The notes beneath the pieces were generated by a model. It saw only the letters and a list, made by a program, of their open reading frames with translations, was not told where the DNA came from and did no database searches. Below are positions 15,785 to 20,970 of a stretch of DNA of 20,970 nucleotides, one piece after another. How positions within the stretch are numbered: the stretch's first letter is position 1; each line of letters opens with the position of its first letter. Position numbers and translations under genes: made by a program. The stretch is taken from the NCBI GenBank assembly GCA_007116765.1, contig SKHV01000116.1:1-20970 (forward strand), read 5' to 3'. The stretch comes from Prolixibacteraceae bacterium. Its GTDB lineage: Bacteria; Bacteroidota; Bacteroidia; Bacteroidales; Prolixibacteraceae.

Positions 15785-16240
15785 ATGCAAATAAAAATAC
15801 GTAAAGCAACACTTGCCGATAGAGATACAATTGCCAGTTTTCAGGTTGATATGGCTTGGGAAACCGAACATTACAAGCTTAATTTCGATACCGTAAAGCT
15901 AGGGGTTGGAAATGCTTTGAACGATAAAAACCTTGGAGAATACTATGTTGCTGAAGTTAACCATACGGTCATAGGTTCATTATTCACAACATACGAATGG
16001 AGCGATTGGAGAAACGGAACTGTAGTTTGGATCCAATCGGTTTTTGTTTCGCCCGATTTTCGTAAGCGCGGTGTTTATGCACTGTTATACGGCCATGTGA
16101 AAAATATAGTAGGAAACGATGCTTCGCTATGTGGTATTAGGTTGTATGTTGATAAAACGAACGAAGCTGCCCAGCAGGTTTATTCTCGCCTTGGAATGGA
16201 TGGCGACCACTACCGTGTTTTCGAATGGATGAAGCAGTAA
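15785..16240 (+). CDS. GNAT-family N-acetyltransferase
   Basis: This soluble 151-residue protein has the GNAT fold pattern. It opens with IKIRKATLADRDTI, has a central strand VVWIQSVFVSPDFRKRGVYALLYGHV that contains the acetyl-CoA binding motif (RKRGVY, an R/QxxGxG/A type site), and ends with YVDKTNEAAQQVYSRLGM, the usual motif-B helix. It would transfer an acetyl group from acetyl-CoA to an amine; the acceptor cannot be predicted. The upstream gene ends in a terminator. The sequence TTACTTCG at 15751-15758 is a poor match to the -7 consensus. The ThuA-like gene begins 69 bases after its stop. Confidence 0.88.
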   Translation: MQIKIRKATLADRDTIASFQVDMAWETEHYKLNFDTVKLGVGNALNDKNLGEYYVAEVNHTVIGSLFTTYEWSDWRNGTVVWIQSVFVSPDFRKRGVYALLYGHVKNIVGNDASLCGIRLYVDKTNEAAQQVYSRLGMDGDHYRVFEWMKQ

Positions 16241-16309
16241 TAGCCACTTTTATTTTGAGAAGAGCTTATAAATGACATATTATTTTTCACAATTATTAGA
16301 CAATTTGGT

Positions 16310-17068
16310 ATGAGAGCAATAATGGTAATAATTCTTTTGGGCATTATGAATACATTAAATACAAGCATAGCTTCCGAAAGCAAAACGAACATCTTAGTAT
16401 ATTCAAATACCAATGGCTTTAGGCACGATTGCATTCCTGTTGCCATTGAAACACTCAATGAGCTGGCTGAAACAGGAAACTGGAACATTCACTCAACAGA
16501 AGATTCGCTTTTCTTCACAGCCGAAAATCTAGAAAGTATCGATGTGATAGTGTTTCTGCAAACTTCGGGTAATATACTTAACCCTGAACAGCAAATACTG
16601 GTCGAAAAATTTGTGAACGAAGGGAAAGGTCTGGTTACCATCCATAGCGGTACTGTGACCGAATACGATTGGGAGTGGTACGAACGTGCCATAGGAGCCT
16701 ATTTTACCGGTCATCCGCCGGTGCAAAAAGGGAAACTGATTATCGAAGATCGCTCGCATCCTGCTACTTCGTTTTTTCCATCAGGTACTTGGGTAATTGA
16801 AGACGAATGGTATAGTTTCGACCGTAATCCGCGCGATAGTGTGCACGTGCTTATTTCTATCGACGAATCGTCGTACGATGTCGACGACAATAAATGGTTC
16901 GAAGGAGTTGAACAGCGCATGGGCGATCATCCTTTGGTTTGGTACCGATACATGGGTAAAGGGCGAGTGTTTCAAACGGCACTTGGGCATCCTGCCGAAC
17001 TTTATGCCGACACTCTTTTTCGAAAACATATTGCGGGTGCTATTCTGTGGAGTGCTTCCAGTAAATAA
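16310..17068 (+). CDS. ThuA-like domain protein, probably exported
   Basis: The protein has 252 residues. After a short hydrophobic N-terminus (MRAIMVIILLGIMNTLNTSIA), probably a signal peptide, comes a full ThuA-like (PF06283-type) domain: ILVYSNTNGFRHDCIPVA, then GKGLVTIHSGT, YDWEWYERAIGAYFTGHPP, DEWYSFDRNPRDSVHVL, and a C-terminal block with HPLVWYRYMGKGRVFQTALGHPAE. ThuA-like proteins share the class-I glutamine amidotransferase fold. They are tied to sugar metabolism in some bacteria, but most Bacteroidota copies have no proven reaction. No partner sugar genes are seen here. Its ATG overlaps the stop of a 13-codon reading frame beginning at 16272. Confidence 0.85.
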   Translation: MRAIMVIILLGIMNTLNTSIASESKTNILVYSNTNGFRHDCIPVAIETLNELAETGNWNIHSTEDSLFFTAENLESIDVIVFLQTSGNILNPEQQILVEKFVNEGKGLVTIHSGTVTEYDWEWYERAIGAYFTGHPPVQKGKLIIEDRSHPATSFFPSGTWVIEDEWYSFDRNPRDSVHVLISIDESSYDVDDNKWFEGVEQRMGDHPLVWYRYMGKGRVFQTALGHPAELYADTLFRKHIAGAILWSASSK

Positions 17069-17082
17069 TCATCTATTCCATA

Positions 17083-17105
17083 ATTAATTAACAATTGTAA
17101 TTAAT
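17083..17105. repeat. AT-rich inverted repeat
   Basis: ATTAATTA (17083-17090) and TAATTAAT (17098-17105) are perfect 8-bp arms with a 7-base spacer, between the ThuA-like gene and the ABC operon. It could be an operator or a weak end-of-gene structure; no T-run follows at once. Confidence 0.35.
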
Positions 17106-17216
17106 AAGGCTGTTTTTATACTAACCTGTTAAACCTTTTACTTTTTGATGCATCTAAACAGCATCATAAACATTAAAGTAATTGAATAGGAAAATAATTT
17201 TTTTAAAGCAGCTAAA

Positions 17217-18110
17217 GTGAATATTTCAATTCAGAATCTTACAAAGATCTACAACAACGGACACCACGCACTAAAATCAATTAATATTGAAATTGAAAAC
17301 GGTATGTTTGGTTTGCTTGGTGCAAACGGAGCAGGAAAATCAACACTAATGCGTATTTTGGTTTCTCTAATGAAGCCATCGAGCGGTAAGGTGCTGGTTA
17401 ACGGAATGGATTTAATGAAAAACCGTCAGTCGATACGTGCATTGACAGGTTATTTGCCGCAAGACTTTAGTGCTTTCCCTAAACTTAAAACCTGGGAGTT
17501 TCTCGATTATTCGGCAAGGCTTGGCGGGCTTAAAAGTAAGCAAGCAAGGCTCAGCGCAATTGACGAAATGCTTGAGGAAGTTGGCCTTTACGAAGTGCGC
17601 GAGCGTTATGCCAATAAACTTTCGGGTGGTATGAAACGCAGGCTCGGAATTGCACAAGCCCTGATAGGTGAGCCCAAAATTATTATTGTAGACGAGCCCA
17701 CCACCGGTCTCGACCCCGATGAGCGCATTCGTTTTCGGAATTTACTGAGCAAAATTAGCGGACGCGATGTAATCATTATTCTCAGCACTCACATTGTGGG
17801 TGATATTTCCAGTTCGTGTCATCACATGGCCCTGCTTAAAAACGGAAATGTGGTTTACAATGGTTCGCCGCACGATTTGGTGGGGCAGGCCAAAGGAAAA
17901 GTCTGGCGCATTGAAGCTTCGCATGAACAGTTCGACGAGGTAAATGTGAACTTTAACGTAATATCAACCATCCCCTCGACAAAGGGCTGGGAAATTGATG
18001 TTGTTGCCGATACCGTGAACGGATATACAGCTAATCTCATTGACCCCAACCTTGAGCATGCTTATGTTTATTATATGGAACACAAACAAGAACAACCCGA
18101 GATTATTTAA
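17217..18110 (+). CDS. ABC transporter ATP-binding protein
   Basis: This 297-residue cytoplasmic ATPase has all motifs in order: Walker A GANGAGKST (about residues 35-43), Q-loop GYLPQ, signature LSGGMKRR, Walker B IIIVDEPTTGLDP and H-loop STHIV. The C-terminal 80 residues form an extra beta-rich domain, as in exporters of the multidrug/copper-maturation type (CcmA-like). The start is GTG at 17217, directly before the conserved NISIQNLTKIY; there is no ATG nearby in frame. The permease gene begins 11 bases after its stop, so the two form one operon and one transporter. The transported substrate is unknown. Confidence 0.9.
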   Translation: MNISIQNLTKIYNNGHHALKSINIEIENGMFGLLGANGAGKSTLMRILVSLMKPSSGKVLVNGMDLMKNRQSIRALTGYLPQDFSAFPKLKTWEFLDYSARLGGLKSKQARLSAIDEMLEEVGLYEVRERYANKLSGGMKRRLGIAQALIGEPKIIIVDEPTTGLDPDERIRFRNLLSKISGRDVIIILSTHIVGDISSSCHHMALLKNGNVVYNGSPHDLVGQAKGKVWRIEASHEQFDEVNVNFNVISTIPSTKGWEIDVVADTVNGYTANLIDPNLEHAYVYYMEHKQEQPEII

Positions 18111-18121
18111 TATTGATAATT

Positions 18122-20970
18122 ATGAGCCTGTTTTTCAATATACAAACCATTGCAAAATACGAACGACGCATTCTGCTGCGGAGCTGGTTTTTTCGGATTT
18201 TTGCAATTCTGTCTCTGTTTATTATTGGTATGTATGGAGCCTTGATGGTTTTTAATTATAATCCCTTTACATGGATGTTCCGGAGTTTGCCGTCAGCACT
18301 TCCTTATTCCAACTTCTATTTTCTCAATATTTTTCAATCGATTATTGCCGTTTTTCTGGCTACCGATTTCATGAAGCGCGATAAAAAACTCAACACTTCC
18401 GAAGTGCTTTTTATTCGGCCCATGTCGAATTTCGAATACATTGCAGGGAAAACATGGGGGCTTTTATCTGTTTTTGTCATTCTCAATCTTTTGGTGATGA
18501 TACTCTCTGTGGTGTTTATGTTGATATCCGAACAGCTTGTAATGAGTATACTGCCGGTTGTTTACTATTTCTTTTTAATCAGTATTCCATCGCTTGTTTT
18601 CATCGTGGGTTTATCGTTTGTGCTCATGAGCATTATTCGTAATCAGCCGGTAACATTTATCATTCTTTTGGGCTACATCGCTTTGGTGTTGTTTTATCTA
18701 GGCGATAAAAGTGCCTATATTTTCGATTATATGGTATATGAAATGCCCATGTCATATTCCGAAGTAATTGGTTTTTCTGATTTAAAACACCAAATCATTC
18801 ATCGCTTAAGTTATTTATTTGCAGGACTGGCATTCCTTTTCTTTTCGGTGTGGCGCTTAAACCGTTTGCCCGGTAAAAACTCTATGCGTATAGTACCGGC
18901 TTTTGTATCGGTTTTGCTTTTGCTTGTCGCTATGCACGGGTTTAATACATTGTATAGCCATAGCAGCAATAAGCAAAACCAACGCGATGCCATGGTAGCC
19001 TTAAGTGCCCGCTATTTCAATTATCCTTCGCCCGAAATGTTGCATGCATCCATCGAGGCAACGCACGGAGAGGTGTTTAGTGTGAAGTCGGAACTGACTT
19101 TACTCAATAGTACCGGTGTGCCCATTGATACATTAATTCTCAGCTTAAACCCCGGTTTTAAAGTTCAGAAAATTGAAATGAACCAGGCTGAAGTCTCTTT
19201 TACTCAAGAAAAACAAATCATAATAATGGTTTTGCCCGAAAGCATGAATACAGACCAAAAAGCAGTAGTTGCTGTTTCTTACCAAGGGATACCGGATTTT
19301 AGTGTATGTTACCTCGACCACGATTTTGAAACCTTTGAGAGCTTTCAGCGGGCCATGACCCTACGCATAGAAAATCAATACGGATTTTATTCATCCGACT
19401 ATGTGTTACTTACACCCGAAAGCATTTGGTACCCGGTGTCCGGTATTTCTTACGATCCCTCACGTCCGGCTATTTTTAACCGTCATTTTACCGAATTTGA
19501 TCTTACAGTCAAAACCGGTAACGGAATGCTTCCCATATCGCAGGGCAAACGCAGCACAAGCGACAGCCTTGCTTATCACTTCAGTATTCGCGACCCGCTG
19601 CCGCAACTAACTCTGGTCATAGGTCAATATGCCGAGCATGTTCTGGATATCGAGGGTATCGAAATTAAGCTGAACCATTTCGAAGGCCACGATTTTTTCT
19701 CAGAGCACTTGAACGAACTGGGCGATACCTTGGTGGATTTGGTCATCAATTTTATCGACGATTTTGAGCGACCGTTAAACATGTTTTATCCTTACCCCGA
19801 TTTTTCGCTGGTCGAAGTTCCGGTACAATTTGCATCGCTTCCCCGCTCGTGGACTTCAACCCTTGAGCAAAGTCAGCCACAAATGGTTCTTTATCCCGAA
19901 TGGGGATTTAATCAGGGACAAGCCGATTTTTATTCATCTTTACGCAGAACAAAACGGCAAAGTGAAAGGAACAATGAAGAACTTAGCGAACGTGAACTGC
20001 AGGCACGGGTTTTTTCCGGTTTTATGAATTCCGTTTTTGGTTCCGAAGAAACCGGGATGCGTTTTGGCCAGGGAGGTACTCAAGGGGCTAATCCTTTCAA
20101 CATATTTCCCAATTATTTTTATTATGTGAATTATATTACCTCCGATGAATGCCCGGTTTTAAACTATGCTTTCGAGAGTTATTTGAAAAGAGGCTCCGAC
20201 AGCCCCCGCCAGATGTTTATGGGCGGAATGTCGGGAATTGGTGACAATGAACGTGCAAATTTGATGTTGCGCGACAAAAGCCTAAAACAAATCATTGCCG
20301 AAGAAACCGACAAGCAGGCTGTGAACCGAGTACTTCAGGCAAAGGGTTCGTATTTACTTAGCTGGATGGAAAGGCAAATTGACGACCCGGACTTTGAATC
20401 GTACTTGCTTAATTATTTGTATGATAATAGTTACCGTACAATCAGTTATGAACAATTGATTTCAGATTTATCCAACGAATTTAGTGTTGAAATGGGAGCG
20501 TTTCTTAACGACTGGTATACAAGCAGCAGTTTGCCGGCTTTTGAGCTGAGCGAGGTTTCTGTAACAGAAACAGTTGATCAGTCGCAGACTGTATATGTGG
20601 TACAGGTTTCGGTAACTAATCACAGCAATACCGATGGAATGGTGCGCTTTACTTTTCAGTTGGGTAGCGGCGGACGGGGCGGCGGCGGATTTATGGGCGG
20701 CGGCTTTGGAGCAACTCAAGAGCCTGAAGAACGTATTTTTCTTATTGACGCCAATCAAACGGCCAACATACAAATGGTTTTGTTCGATTCTCCACGCTCC
20801 ATGATATTCAACACACTGCTTTCACAAAATATACCTTCGAGTATTTTGCAATTCGGACTTAGAACTCAGCGCAACGATAACTTGCTTGCAGAAGAGTTCA
20901 TTCATAAAACAGAACGCGTACAACAGATAAAAAATCATGGAGAGTATATTGTTGATAATACCGACGAAGG
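18122..20970 (+). CDS. ABC permease fused to large M1-like extracytoplasmic region, 3' end missing
   Basis: From ATG at 18122 the frame stays open for 949 codons to the end of the window with no stop, so the gene is partial. The first 280 residues contain about six membrane helices of an ABC-2-type permease (FIIGMYGALMVF, TWGLLSVFVILNLLVMILSV, PSLVFIVGLSFVLM and others). From about residue 290 there is a long extracytoplasmic part. It has a beta-rich segment with GFYSSDYVLLTPESIWYPV, like the N-terminal sheet of M1 aminopeptidases, then SLVEVPVQFASLPRSWTSTL and a helical region. This fits the ABC permease/M1-like aminopeptidase fusions of Bacteroidota. No HExxH zinc motif is present in the visible part, so peptidase activity is doubtful. 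A loop at residues 848-863 is mostly glycine. It pairs with the ATPase 11 bases upstream. Confidence 0.78.
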   Translation, partial: MSLFFNIQTIAKYERRILLRSWFFRIFAILSLFIIGMYGALMVFNYNPFTWMFRSLPSALPYSNFYFLNIFQSIIAVFLATDFMKRDKKLNTSEVLFIRPMSNFEYIAGKTWGLLSVFVILNLLVMILSVVFMLISEQLVMSILPVVYYFFLISIPSLVFIVGLSFVLMSIIRNQPVTFIILLGYIALVLFYLGDKSAYIFDYMVYEMPMSYSEVIGFSDLKHQIIHRLSYLFAGLAFLFFSVWRLNRLPGKNSMRIVPAFVSVLLLLVAMHGFNTLYSHSSNKQNQRDAMVALSARYFNYPSPEMLHASIEATHGEVFSVKSELTLLNSTGVPIDTLILSLNPGFKVQKIEMNQAEVSFTQEKQIIIMVLPESMNTDQKAVVAVSYQGIPDFSVCYLDHDFETFESFQRAMTLRIENQYGFYSSDYVLLTPESIWYPVSGISYDPSRPAIFNRHFTEFDLTVKTGNGMLPISQGKRSTSDSLAYHFSIRDPLPQLTLVIGQYAEHVLDIEGIEIKLNHFEGHDFFSEHLNELGDTLVDLVINFIDDFERPLNMFYPYPDFSLVEVPVQFASLPRSWTSTLEQSQPQMVLYPEWGFNQGQADFYSSLRRTKRQSERNNEELSERELQARVFSGFMNSVFGSEETGMRFGQGGTQGANPFNIFPNYFYYVNYITSDECPVLNYAFESYLKRGSDSPRQMFMGGMSGIGDNERANLMLRDKSLKQIIAEETDKQAVNRVLQAKGSYLLSWMERQIDDPDFESYLLNYLYDNSYRTISYEQLISDLSNEFSVEMGAFLNDWYTSSSLPAFELSEVSVTETVDQSQTVYVVQVSVTNHSNTDGMVRFTFQLGSGGRGGGGFMGGGFGATQEPEERIFLIDANQTANIQMVLFDSPRSMIFNTLLSQNIPSSILQFGLRTQRNDNLLAEEFIHKTERVQQIKNHGEYIVDNTDE

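Noticed and set aside
17145..17165. Small inverted repeat TGATGC...GCATCA before the ABC operon
   Set aside because: Only 6 bp per arm with a 9-base spacer and no T-run; in AT-rich DNA this is not distinguishable from chance.
18454..18642. Short plus-strand reading frames inside the permease (also 18040-18255, 19401-19610 and 19830-20027)
   Set aside because: They lie in other frames of the long permease gene, which is open without interruption from 18122 to the end of the window.

Overview
The window looks like chromosomal DNA of a member of the Bacteroidota, probably a Bacteroidales/Marinilabiliales-type organism. The evidence is the AT-rich intergenic DNA, several starts preceded by the Bacteroidota -7 element TAnnTTTG rather than strong Shine-Dalgarno sites, signal peptides ending in 'FAQ', short lipoprotein signals, and protein families typical of the phylum. 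The species cannot be named from the sequence. I see no tRNA, rRNA, CRISPR array, transposase or prophage.

Layout. Bases 1-219 are the 3' end of an NhaC-type Na+/H+ antiporter. Bases 220-894 hold no intact gene, but the minus strand carries the frameshifted remains of an ORF6N/RhuM-like protein tail with a PLD-like HDRFIIID motif, and a plus-strand terminator follows. Next come a MOP-superfamily polysaccharide flippase overlapping a small membrane zincin (DUF3267-like), then a convergent MFS transporter. At 4609-7116 lies a RelA-type (p)ppGpp synthetase whose hydrolase HD site is broken, followed by a small TPR protein. Then come an exported TPR protein and an M13 metallopeptidase lipoprotein, each ended by a clear hairpin terminator.

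From 10602 to 13899 there is a lipoprotein of unknown function, divergent from a membrane-embedded AraC-type regulator. Their shared promoter region contains a 20-bp tandem repeat and a 9-bp inverted repeat. Directly downstream of the regulator is a PTOX/AOX-like di-iron quinol oxidase that keeps all six iron ligands and the catalytic tyrosine. Bases 14164-15630 encode a divergent tyrosine phenol-lyase/tryptophanase relative behind a leader with two mutually exclusive hairpins. A GNAT acetyltransferase and a ThuA-like secreted protein follow.

The window ends in an ABC operon: an ATPase, then a very long permease reading frame (18122 to the end, never closed) that joins an integral-membrane permease domain to a large extracytoplasmic part resembling the M1-like region of ABC permease/aminopeptidase fusions. 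No HExxH zinc motif is visible in it, and it contains a glycine-rich loop.

Most of the window is ordinary housekeeping and transport. The places that most deserve a second look are the AOX-like oxidase with its membrane regulator, the TPL-like enzyme and its structured leader, and the permease fusion.
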